64,000 nucleotides of DNA, taken from NCBI GenBank assembly GCA_034336665.1, contig JAPFBE010000002.1, forward strand, positions 5,502,146 through 5,566,145, written 5' to 3'. Below are positions 37,580-48,900 of the stretch, piece after piece; the stretch's first letter is position 1, and each line of letters opens with the position of its first letter. This DNA is from Luscinia megarhynchos. Taxonomy: Eukaryota > Chordata > Aves > Passeriformes > Turdidae. The position numbers and the translations under genes are program-made. Under the pieces are notes generated by a model. The model searched no databases. It was not told where the DNA came from and saw only the letters and a program-made list of their open reading frames with translations.

Positions 37580-39688
37580 AAGCAGGGTTAATACTCATTC
37601 CTTCTAGCTCTTACAAAGGTCTAACTTCTAGACAAGAAATATTAAACACCCCCATTACTGGATTACTAAACTCTTAAGTCTTTTCTTTGCAGTTCCTAAT
37701 GTGGTGTCACTTGATTGAGCTAGGCTTTATTTCTGTGATCTCTTACATGCATTGAGTGGATGAGATGGGGCATGCAGTTTCTCAGTTGTTTTCCTGTTGT
37801 ACTGCAAAGTTTTAAGTGGAAAGAATGATCTCAAGGACTTGGTAGCTGTGTGTCTGCAACAGGTTGGATTTCTGATGGAGAAATATAGGTCTCTACCTAG
37901 TGGTCTCAGTTTCAATTTTAGCATCTATAACGACAGCCTCAGCCAGTGATCTTTTAGAAAACCCATAAATAATCCCAGTAAGATTGCTATAAATCAATAT
38001 TTTTCCTGGTATGATGTCTGAGGTTTTAATAACGGTATTCTCAGAAGGTTATATAGCAAAGTAAATGTGTAGCCAGAAACATGCTAAATAAGTTGCACGA
38101 TGGAAATATTACATCAAAGTAATACTTCTTTGTAAGGAAGCAGAAGAAGTATCTTCCTTTCTCCATTGGAAGGATTCCAGGGAACTGTGACCTAAGAGAA
38201 TACAATTTTCAGAGACATTAAAAAAAATTAAAAAACAGAAATAATAGGTAAGCTGGATTTTATTTCTGGATAGCACAAGAGAAAACAAAAGGAGAATATT
38301 TCTTAGCAAAGGACATGTTTCTTAGCCTAAATCTTAAAGACCCACAAAGGACTTTAAGGCAGGGAAAGTACACCCCTGTAACCTCTACCAGTTTAGAATT
38401 TCTAAATGTCACTTTTATAGAGATCATATGAAGATTCCAATCACTGTCCTAATCTCAAGAAATCCAGCAAGAGCCCTTCCTCTCTTTTGCCTAAACCATG
38501 AAACAATTAGAAATTAATTAAAAGCAGTTTATTTACCCTTTATAATTGATAACAAGAAGTATTAATACCTAGGGCAGACTGGCAATGTTAAAAAATGACA
38601 AATTAAAGCCTTCCAGTGGGGCTCCAAGTTCCTGCATTCTTCTGAAATGTCTGCATACTTGCCAGCTCCCTACCAAAAATATCATGATGATACAATGGAA
38701 AGTTGATACAATAATAATAATAAAGCATTCAGAAATGCCTTTGGGAAATTACTTCAGTACTGATGAATGAAATCCATAAATAAATGTTAATCCCATTACA
38801 CAACACGGTGAATTCCCAGCAATGCTGCATTTGGTGCAGAAGAAGAAACAATCCAATCATTATCAAGAACGAACGTAATTCAGGATAAGTAAAAATGCTT
38901 GAGGCTAATATGTTGTACTGTACTAACTTAACTCAGTATGCCACTCCAGTTTGTTACCAGCTAAATTTACAGACAAAACAGTAATTCAAGGTGTACACAA
39001 ATTATTGTCTTCTTACAGTTATGGAAATCTCATCCATTCCCAAAAACAAAGACACTACCTTTTCCCCCTAGGAAAAATCTACAGAGGTTAAAACATATTT
39101 ATTCTAGCACATGTGCTTTTTCTCATAGGATAATTAAACACCTTCCTCTGAAATAAAGTTTCATTTGAACAAATACACTTCCTCTGGTCAAAACCAATTA
39201 GAACAAGAAAGCTGTTTTAAGGATACAACTTGATCTCAGATCAGTCAAAACATGTTCAGCTCTTCAGTGATAGCTGATCCTGTGCTACTGTGAACATACT
39301 AATATTTATAGATTAACAAACTACTTCCACAGTTCCTTACATGTTATGTGCTTACTGAGTCTGGTTGCCTCTTCTTGGGGATGAATTTAACTTCCCAATT
39401 AGAGACTATAGCAGTGCTTTACAGTGATATATTTGTCTAAGAGCAATTTTCAAGACAGATAAAACCTATTTGAAATTCATTTTCTTCTGCTCTCCAGAAA
39501 CCTACATAAAGGTACAGGGAGGACAAGTTATTGCTACATCAGCCAGTAGGGAATAAAACCTACATAATACCAAGACTTTCATGGTCAGTGTCCTTCATCC
39601 CCCACCACAATTTTTCTGTTTATTTCTTGTAGTAGTGAGTAGAATCAAACATCCGTAAGTGCCTTGATCTTACAGTGGTAAAGAATGC

Positions 39689-39710
39689 ACAACTTCCACA
39701 TGGAAGTTGT
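39689..39710. repeat. 22-bp near-palindrome with 10-bp arms
   Basis: ACAACTTCCA, a 2-nt spacer (CA), then TGGAAGTTGT, the exact reverse complement of the left arm. Each arm contains an ETS-like core (TTCC/GGAA). It could be a paired factor site or chance; the sequence alone does not decide. Confidence 0.65.
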
Positions 39711-42700
39711 TGTGAAAGCACAAGCCAGTATTTTAATTTCCTGGGCATTGTGTTGGTCTGCTTCTTCAATTCTGCTAACTAAAGAAACATTTTGATGTGC
39801 ACGGCTCACCAGCAGTTTAACTACGGTGTTTTAACCCAGTGTGGCAGGGACAGTCTTGCCCTCTAGAGCTGGCCTGGTGCCAAGCTCAATGGAGTACTTG
39901 ACTCACGAGGCTGGGTCCCAGGAACTGTAATACACAAGTAATAAATAGTAATAAATAACAATGGATGGTCTGAATCACCAGCTCACATCAGTGCTCTGTG
40001 TATACTAACATTTCTACATTTTTTACCACCAGTAGAGCTGAAATTGAGCCAGTAATTGTGGGAAATTTTAGGAAAGTATGTCAAACATAGACAAGATAAT
40101 AGTGTCTGTCGCCCTTTTTTTTTTTTTTTAAATAGCATTGTAGGGTGCCATTTTTATTGTCTATCAATGACTTCCAGATTGTTTACGCAGTTCACAAATA
40201 AAAATTAAAAGGATTTTGAAGCAAGCAGTTAGAAAAAGTCACAGAAAACTGGAAAAGTAACAGAGGATTTCTTCAAAATGTAAGTAGCATCAAACTTCAA
40301 AATATAAAACTGAAGTATTCTTGACAATAAATATTCAATAAATTTATGAAAATAATCCAAAACACTATGACAATTCCCATTGTCCTGTAAAACAATAAGC
40401 AGCCACCCAAGAAGCAAGCCAAAATAGTTTGTTTTGTAGCTGTAGAACCTTTTGTTCTATCATTTAAACTGATGGACCATCCACAGCCAAGTTATTTAAG
40501 AAGAGGATGAAGGAAATTACTTCAAAAATTTCAAACTCTCATTTATGCTGTGTTTACTGAAGATCATATGGTGTCTTATCAGAGCTACACTGAGGGCAGA
40601 TTTTATGATAAGCTTTGCACTGATGTTCATTAAAAGATGTTAAAGGCTCACTTTTATGGTGCATCAGCAACAAAGCTGGAGTTATGATACAGGCAAAGAA
40701 ACACCAGAAACACAATTTTCTTTTCCAATTCCACTGAAATGGTTGTTTCTGTCATCTAAATTCACCTGTTCTTTCAGCTAAGGATCACACCATGGTGTAA
40801 TAAAAATTTGTTTTGCCTGCAGCATGTCCAGAATTCATGATTTGGAACAAGGAACATAATGTGGACTTTGGAATATAAAATGTAGATTGGATAACAGTGC
40901 ATTACTCACAGCCTGGCAAGGAGGACCCTCAGAAAATAAATACAGTTGGCACTCTTTATCACTCCAAGTGACACAACATTCTTCCAGTGTCCTGGATTGT
41001 GGAAATGTTCATGAATCAATACAGGAGTACTTTTGTTTATGACTTCTAACTGGAGCCTCTAACGGATGTTCAAGTGCTGTGATGGAAGCTGTGTTTACAG
41101 TGGGTTAACATCAAGTTTTCTAAGAGGTTCACAAATACAGCTGGTATCCCATTAAGTTGCATTCAAAAGAGGTATAACGGGTCAATATGTTAGGAACAAG
41201 TCAATCTATTAAGAATTAGTAGCAGAGAATATAATGCTGCAGTATCAAAACATTTATTTCTTGTAATGAACTTTTAAATTTCAAATTACTGCAATGAAGC
41301 AACACTATTGTTCAAACAGTATAATATAATGAAAAAAAAATCTGACACATTTCTATCTTCCCTTTCTGGAACCAGTTTCTTCTTTCTTTGCAGTTTCTTT
41401 GGACTTTTACAGCTTTGGAACAGCTACCTCCAGCGCTAGCACAAATGAATAGCACAACTAAAGAGACCTATTTTGAAAAGTACAAGACTAACAGATATCT
41501 TAATCTAGGTGCCCAGAGGCCATCCTACATTTTCATTTGAAAATACTAGTATATGCCTTCTCATGATCTTGCTTATTTGGAAAGTAATGTAGCTAGTAAT
41601 GTTTTCTTTCACAGGCTTTTAAAGAAAAATTAAAACCCATAAACTAATAGGAAATTCTAAAAATAGTCATGCTAAAATTGCTAATGGTATTTTGTCATCC
41701 ACCTTTATTCAGAACATGTTGTTTCAGGCTTCACCATTTTAGGAATACAGGATAGAGAGACACTGCATAAAAATCTTTGAACTATGACATGCTTGGTGAA
41801 AAGCTAATATTTAATTGATACAGAGGTTATTAGGCTTTTAAAAATAATTAATCTTACAATATTTGACATTTCTTTGGTCATCTTTGCAATGAAAAATCAG
41901 TAGAAGAGCACAGAAGCTGCTTTTTCACCTCTGCAGTGTGTAAAACAGCAACGACTGCAAACCAAAAGGCTTGGAAAAGCACCATGAATAGGTTCAGGAA
42001 TTTTTCTTCCATTTTCAAAATTCTAATGTTGGACTGACTGTGAATATGAATTAAGGGAAAGCTATGACATAAAACCTGGAAAATTTATGTGATGTTCACA
42101 GATTTGAAATTGCACTCACTTTCAGTATTATGCCAATGTTATCCTTGTGATAAAATGCTTACAAGGAAAAAGAGAAGAAAAAAAAAGTCATCCCATATAA
42201 ACAGAAGGACATGGAGTGCACAGTGTAAAAGAGCCAATTGAAAGCACTAATGTGACAGGACAAGAGCAAGGACTGCAAGCAGAAATACATCCTTGTCAGG
42301 CTTTCCATCTGATTTCTGCATGGTTTGATGTGTTCTACTCAGAGAAAAAAGCATACCATGTCAAAATAAGTTTTACAGAAAATGTATTTAACTTTGTCTT
42401 CCTTAAAGCATGACAGAAACCCTGTATTTGCAAGGGGAAGGCAGCATATCATTGAATCTGAGAAATAAACCAGATTTTATCCAGGAAGTAGATTCTTTTT
42501 CATATGAAGGCATCAAAACAATTTGAAAGACAATAGAAATACTTAAACTCTGAAAGATAAATGAATGCTCAGGAGTTTTATTGCAGTGGTGCCAGAAACA
42601 GGACAAGATGACCCTGAAAATTATAACAGGCTTAAGTGACATGGAACAAACACACAAATTAAGCCCCACATTTTCAGACATGGGGACATTAAAAAAAACC

Positions 42701-43390
42701 CTCTGGAATAATATTGCATCTGGAGGCAAAAAGGCCTCTGAGAGAGACTGGGGTAACTTTTTGACATTACATTAATTCTTTCAGTAATTTCTCAAAAATC
42801 CAGGGACTAAATGACAAAAAGAGATACACATCTCCCAGGAAAAGTCCTGAAAAAATTTCCATCAGCCAGAATGCCAACTTTGGGCATCTCATCTTACAAC
42901 TGACAAAACTGCATAGTATGTAATCAATCCCTAATCTCAAATATCCAGAGGCAGACCTCAAGGGAGGCAAGGAGTGTTTACACCAAAACCTGTCTTAAAC
43001 CAGTGGGAATACTGGTGATGCAAAGCTCAACACCCATATGACTTACTTTGATGAAAAAAATAAATTATTTTTTTAAAAATCTCACACCAAAAACTCTGAG
43101 ATGTCTCAGCAGCAGGCCAGCTAACAGAAACACTTAGTATACTCAGGGGCACAATACAGGAATACAGTATTTCTTGTAGATGAGGTAATTACTAGAAAAC
43201 TACAAGGCAGGAATGACTGGATTTAGGAAACAGCTGTATCTGACTTACATGGGACCTTATCAGGGCCTTATCTTGAAGGTATATTAAAATTCTATAGCTG
43301 GCACAACAATCTACTAATAAAAAGTTGCATTATTATAAAAACTTTAAAAATAAATAAAAGATATAGGTAGCAAAAAGACAGTAACAGACA

Positions 43391-43463
43391 GAAAAAAATT
43401 AAAAAACCAAACCCAACTGAACAAACACAAATCCCAAAATAAAAACAAACAAACCCATAAACC
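43391..43463. repeat. A/C-rich low-complexity tract
   Basis: The + strand is nearly all A and C, with AAACCAAACCCAAC-like and AAACAAACAAACCC-like runs. About 450 bp downstream lies a T/G-rich tract (43911-44038) of roughly complementary composition. The minus-strand aromatic-rich frame here (72 codons) is a composition artefact. Confidence 0.75.
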
Positions 43464-43910
43464 TTAGCAGACATTTTCCATCCACAAGCTGATGCAATGG
43501 AAGAATCCATCTGCAGTACCTACCTTGTCTCTTACCTCAATTTGAGCTCCCCAAACCACACTTCTTTCAGTTTCCCTCTTGAGCTTTATGGAAAAAATGA
43601 TAAAATATACCAGTGGTTCATATACCCTGGTATCCTCTCTTCAACTGTGGGCAGTCCCAGCTTAGTAAGAGGTGCAAAGTCTACTCAGTAGGTGGCCATA
43701 GGAAGAGCTGCCCAAACATGAAAAGTTTCCTCATGACCTCAGACAGTAAAAGCTGGCTTATCCTCTAAACACAACTGATTACACTGATAAGGATCCCTTT
43801 CAAAATTGTTTTTCTAATTTATTATTACCACTTTCTATACTCTTGCAAAGCACATAAATAGCTGATGGGATTTGGATCTTCATCTTTTAAATATACAGAT
43901 GTTGCAAGAA
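43464..43910. other. Unassigned spacer between complementary low-complexity tracts
   Basis: This stretch of about 450 bp has ordinary AT-rich composition and no recognisable motif. A 64-codon + strand frame (43497-43691) has no known domain. Confidence 0.4.
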
Positions 43911-44038
43911 GTAGGGTTTGGGAGGGTTTTGTGTGTGTTTTTGGGTTAGGGGTTGTTTGCTTTGGTTTGGTCTGGATTTCTAGTTTCTTTGGTTGTTTGG
44001 GTTTTTTCCTGGCTGTTTGATGGCTTTTTTTCTTTCCT
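43911..44038. repeat. T/G-rich low-complexity tract
   Basis: GTAGGGTTTGGGAGGG is followed by TTTTGTGTGTG, TTGGGTTAGGGG, TTTGGTTTGG and TTGGTTGTTTGGG. The tract is strongly keto-biased over about 125 bp. It contains several GGG runs, so the G-rich strand could form a G-quadruplex. The minus-strand frame of 80 codons, rich in K, P, T and Q, is only its complement. Confidence 0.8.
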
Positions 44039-44999
44039 AAGTCCTCGTGCCTCCTAAATTGCTGCAATTTTCGCTCAGGTAGGGAGACATCCAGGCTGCT
44101 TTCAAAGGACTGAGCTGGGATACTTAGAGCAGGTCACCTACGTCAGCAAAAGTCTCAGTTGTCCTACTCTGAGAAGCCCACACCCAGCTATCTTCCCTGG
44201 TTGCTTCTAACTGAGAAATGTAGGAGGGAAAATTCACTGTTGTTGATAAGCTGCCAGTTTATCACCACTACAGTATTCCACTTCTTGCTTTAAACTAATT
44301 CAGGTACTTCCACATTTACATGTCAGTGTAGACAAATCTTTGATAACTTCTGGAAATTTTTCACATGAACTTTTGCTTAATTCCTTTGTCTCTGCATATA
44401 AGTAAAACCTGGAAAATTAGTATTATAATTCTAGGGTAAATTGTGTACGTCTGATGGAAGCTTTTTAGTGGGATAAACACTGATAATTTCATTTTTTTGG
44501 GGGGTATTTGACTTAATAATTTGCAGGTTCAAAAATAACATTTTGTTTTCCATAGTGGGGCTACTTGGCTTCTCTGTGCTTCTGAGGGAATGAAGCATGT
44601 TTTTAAAGACTTTTTGGAAGTCCTAATGGAGTTTGTCGACATATATGTTTTGTTGTATCCTGTGCCGTCCCCTATTATCCACTTATTTACATCTTGCTCT
44701 TCAATATGTATCATTGTATGTATTTTAAGGAACTTCACAACTTCATTGTGCTATTCCCTCGGATCATCATCATCAAGGTCAATGAAGTTTCTTCCCCACA
44801 CCTTAAATAAAATCGTTAGCAAAGACTCTTTGGAACCCAAAACTTTACATAACTTAGCATTGTACACAGCCATGGGCACAGATCATGGCTATAAAGACAT
44901 AAACCTTTGATAAATTTTATAAAAACATCGAAAAGTGTAAGATCTCCTTCACCACAGCAAGCACCACCTAACTAAATGCATTCACCTAGCGCTGCTAGC
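44039..44999. other. Unassigned sequence upstream of the CpG island
   Basis: I see no recognisable exon. A + strand frame of 106 codons (44590-44910) overlaps a minus-strand frame of 69 codons, and neither has a motif I know. Base composition rises toward the CpG island from about 44980. Confidence 0.4.
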
Positions 45000-45960
45000 C
45001 CGGTTCTACACCGAGGGAGTGTTTTAATACACACTTAGTGTTTCTGCAGCTCCACAGCGCTCTGTGCAGCAGCCCACACGAAGCCGGGCTGCCGTGGGGC
45101 AGTCGGGAAGAGCAGCACATTTCCATGGAAAACACCGAAACCCGTGGGCTGCCAGGGACAGGTGAGCCCCCTCGCCAAAAGCCTCCTCACAGCCCAGCAG
45201 CGCCCACAGGGTCACTTCTCCAGCTGCTGACACTTCTTCAGTTTTTCCTCGTGGTAATCTAAAAGCCTCTGGTCTAATGACAGAGTGCAATTACCTCTGT
45301 AACTCGACATTTCACCGTGTCGCTTTGGTCACAAATGAATGACAGCGCCGCGCGCAGGGCTCGGAGCTGCCGAGGCCGCTGTGCTCCTGCAGCAGAAGGA
45401 GGAGGAAGCACAGCAGGAAATCAGAAGGAATCAGAGGGCATCAGAAGGAACCAGAGGGCATCAGAAGGAAACCTCCCGGGGCACAGCCGCGTTCCGCCGC
45501 CCCTCGCTGTGCCCGCCCGTCTCTCTGGGCTGCGCGCTCCCCGGCGCGCTGTCCGGGGCCGGCGGGCCCGCACGGTGCCACGGCCGGGCCGCAGCCGGGC
45601 ACAGCCAGGCTCTCAGCCCCGGGCGGGAAGGCGTGAGGGGAAAAGGGGGAGGAAAGGCCCTGCCACCCCCCGAGGGAGAGCGGGAGGAGGGGCAGGAGGG
45701 GCTCCGGCCGCCGGACTCCCCTGCAGAAGCGCCGCCGAGAGAGAACAGGAGCGGCCAAGAGGGGGCTGGCACGGACTGAGCCAGCACCCCGTCCTCCTGC
45801 ACCCCTCGGCAAATTATATCCGTCTTTATCTTGACTCTCAAGCTCTCTTTTTTTCCCCATCGCATTTTACTTTCCCTCCCTTCCCTCGTGGAAGAAGGAG
45901 CAGGCGGCCCACCACATTGAGGAATGCTGTGTATTCGCACTGCCCGGAATGGTCTTAAAT
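45000..45960. promoter_or_regulatory. CpG island, candidate promoter and first exon of an unidentified gene
   Basis: This is the only long stretch in the window that is GC-rich and dense in undepleted CpG; the core is about 45330-45790. It contains GC-box-like motifs (CCGCCGCCCCTCGC, GCCCCGGGCGGGAA) and no obvious TATA box. In vertebrates such islands usually mark promoters. The large overlapping frames on both strands (up to 213 codons +, 167 codons -), rich in R, G, P, A and S, are what GC-rich DNA produces; I recognise none as a protein. A strong donor-like CAG|GTGAGC occurs at 45158-45166 (+), and a weaker donor-like sequence on the minus strand near 44982-44991. The direction of transcription is undetermined. 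Confidence 0.7.
45421..45471 (+). repeat. 20-bp tandem repeat, about 2.5 units, inside the CpG island
   Basis: TCAGAAGGAATCAGAGGGCA is followed by TCAGAAGGAACCAGAGGGCA and then by the start of a third unit, TCAGAAGGAA. The first two units differ at one base. Each unit is itself two similar 10-bp halves. Because 20 is not a multiple of 3, the repeat reads differently in successive units, so it is unlikely to encode a protein repeat. Confidence 0.9.
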
Positions 45961-48900
45961 CCATGTTTTCATTGAGTATAAGAGGTTTGATAGCTGTCTT
46001 CTTAAAGGTGTGCTGAACACTACAAAATTAAAGCAAACATGTTCAGAAAACATGCAATTTAGGTGGTGTGATGGAGATAGTGACTTTAGACAAGCCAGCA
46101 GTCTGGTGACCAACTCATAAATAAATAGTAAGTAAATAGTAAGAGACTGATTTAAAATGGGAAACCTGTGAGTTTACCTCCCACAGTGGCACAAACATAG
46201 GAGGATTAAACCCAAGTAAACACAAGACAGACGTGCTTCTCACTAAGACATAAAATGCTGCTTTTCTCATACTTTACAGTTAAAATGTAGTAAGCAAATG
46301 AAGAGAATTTCGTTTGGTAGGCAACAAATTTAAGCTCTGCAGAGGCAGAATATAAAGTGACACTCCAGCTAACAAGTTCATTTTGTGTCTATGCTGTTTT
46401 TCATTTAATTAATTGAAGAACTTCCATCAGCTTGAAAGGGACCAGGATCAGACCCTTGAGAGAGTGATTGTTTTTGAAGCATTGCAAGCAGTGAAAATTA
46501 TTGCAGTATTCAATAATTTATTCCGACTGGTTTTTTGGTTTCTCTACCACTACTATTCTGTTAATTATTTCTCAATCTTTTTGTGAGTGAAAACAACAAA
46601 AATTAGGGATGTATTTTTTAAAATTGATTTTGTTGTTAAATAGAGAAAAATTATTCATATGTATCAAACTTTTAAAGGCTGGTCTAGGCAGGCATTTTCC
46701 CAGGGATTGTAAGTTAGCCTTATTTAAAATTACCTCAAAGACGAAGTACAGAATTTTAGTTTATTTTAAAGATAGTTCTAAAAGGAAAAAAAAACCCAAG
46801 AGTTAATTAAATTATGTCTCTGCATTTATGACATCTATATATAGATGCCAGTTAACAGAATTTCCATCTTCCTGAATAAATGCCAAGAAAGTAAGTGATT
46901 CTGGAAACCCACTTATACACAGATTTGCTAAAGTGCCATGCAAAAAGCTTTTATTAAAAAAAGATTGAAATTGCTCATCTTAAAATTACTGTAGCACATG
47001 ATGTAAAATATACTATAGTCAGTGTGATTTTTTTGAGTTTCAGAAAGTAATTAGGTCCCCATTCTTGGAACAAGAGCCCTGCTATTATGATTATCAGTGA
47101 ACTATAAAATTTTCTCTTCACGGATTTCTACTTTGTCAGGGATCATGCAGGAAATATTAGTGTTAGGAACTGACTGCACATGGAACATTTTTTAGCAGCT
47201 GACTTGTCCACCTATATTAAAAAGACAGTTCTTTATACTTATGTGTGCAGGATGGTGCTTGAGTCAAGAAAATTAAGGTGTGCTTTGATCTGGACACAGA
47301 TGAAAAACTGGGAAAAACTTACAAACCACAAAATTTCCATAAAATGTCTCATAAAAGTTTCAGCTTTGAAAATTTTACAAATTCAATCCAAACTAGGAAA
47401 GATTTTTTTCAGAAATAAATTTGTTTTGATTGTTTTAAAATGGAGGAAAGTGGTTTAACCCAGTCACTTTAAGTGAACTACAGGCAGTTTTTGTTTGCCA
47501 GATGATACATGAACCCACCATCTCCAGCACAGCTATCTGGATATCCTGGTGGTTACATGGGTGCTTCAATCTCTTTTATTCATCCCTTTGCACATTGTAG
47601 AAATACATAAGTATGAATAAAACGATAACTCATGTGATGCCACTTCCTGGATAAAGTGTCCCAACTACCAACATTAAACTTATTTTTTTTTCTCTCAGTT
47701 TTTTTGTATCATTTACATATGTGGAAAGAAAAAAATTTATTTTACAAGCAGCACTTTTTTGTTAACAATTGTTAACAAACTCTGCTCGGTGAGACATATA
47801 AAATAGTTTATCAATTATTTTGACTGTAGTTGATCAAGTAAGGTATGGCAATGAGATTGTTTACAGGATGCTATTGATCAATCTTTCCATACCTGAATAT
47901 GCAGTAATGGAAAAAAGTGGTTAAAAAACAGACAGTAAAAAGCTTAATATATAAACCCAGTTATCTTTGTCCAGCCAAAGCTAAACTGAAAAGATGAAAG
48001 GTTTCATTATTAAAGAGTCTTGCCTCTTACTTTATACTTTGCACTGACTTAGCCCTTGAAAGTCACCCAGTCTGGACATCTCACATAAAGCTGTGCTGGT
48101 AGGATGAGGCAAAGTTTGCAGTGGGATTTCTCAGCAGATACCTTCTTGTGAAAGTAACATGAAGCAGACAAACAAAGAAAGAGGGACCAGCCCGAAATCT
48201 TTTAATTCAATTCCATTTACCTAAATTCACACCAAAAAAATGCTTTTATCTGCGAGGTCAGAGCTGAGCTGTTGAAAATTGAAAGCTAATAACATTGTAA
48301 GCAAGGGCATTTGTATTTACTAAAATCATTCCAGAGAGCAGTGGTCTTTGTGTGCTATGACATGAAATAGGTTTTGATTTTTTTAATGTTTATATTCGAG
48401 CCTGTAGCATTAAGGTCAAGGCAGATGTGCAACTCAGCCCTTGGCTAAGATTTTATTCACTGCACACACACTGAACAGAAATAAACGTGCAGCAGCCAGT
48501 TCTGTGATTTCTTAGTGAATTTGTTTTACCTCTGTTCAGCACAGTATGTACATTTGTTTGATATGGTTTGTTCATTATTTACATTTCTCATGACCATCTA
48601 GGCAAACTCCGATATTGTTTCCATAGCTACCATCTGTACATTACTAAAACTCTCCCCTGACCCAGGCACAAATGCTTCTTTTCAATATCTTTGGGCTTTT
48701 AAGTGGCAGGTTTTCACTGGTTCTTCCAAATTCAGAAAACCTGACTTTCAACCTATATTCATGGAGCTCTACAGGTCACATATTGCAGTTTACATAAAAT
48801 ATTGCCACTTTGTTTGAGATAAAGAAGCAGCAAAAAACTCCATATGAATGGAAGTTTTATCCCAGTCTAAGCAAGCTTTGCATATAACAAAGACTTCCAA

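Larger units (their letters stand above)
31001..43390. other. AT-rich DNA with no recognised gene
   Basis: No exon, RNA gene or repeat family is certain. The longest frame is 152 codons on the + strand (32008-32466). Its middle part lies in less AT-rich DNA and includes SSSSRKKGNNNEWDRK, but I recognise no domain. A T19 run is at 37561-37579 and another T run near 40116-40130. A near-palindrome is listed at 39689-39710. A GC-richer patch at about 39838-39925, followed by AATAAATAG-type repeats up to 39962, may be a repeat fragment I cannot name. Confidence 0.4.

Noticed and set aside
45317..45964. Large overlapping open frames on both strands (213, 146, 167 and 139 codons)
   Set aside because: They lie in the CpG island, where stop codons are rare because of base composition. 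They overlap each other in several frames and encode low-complexity R/G/P/A/S-rich sequence with no recognisable domain.
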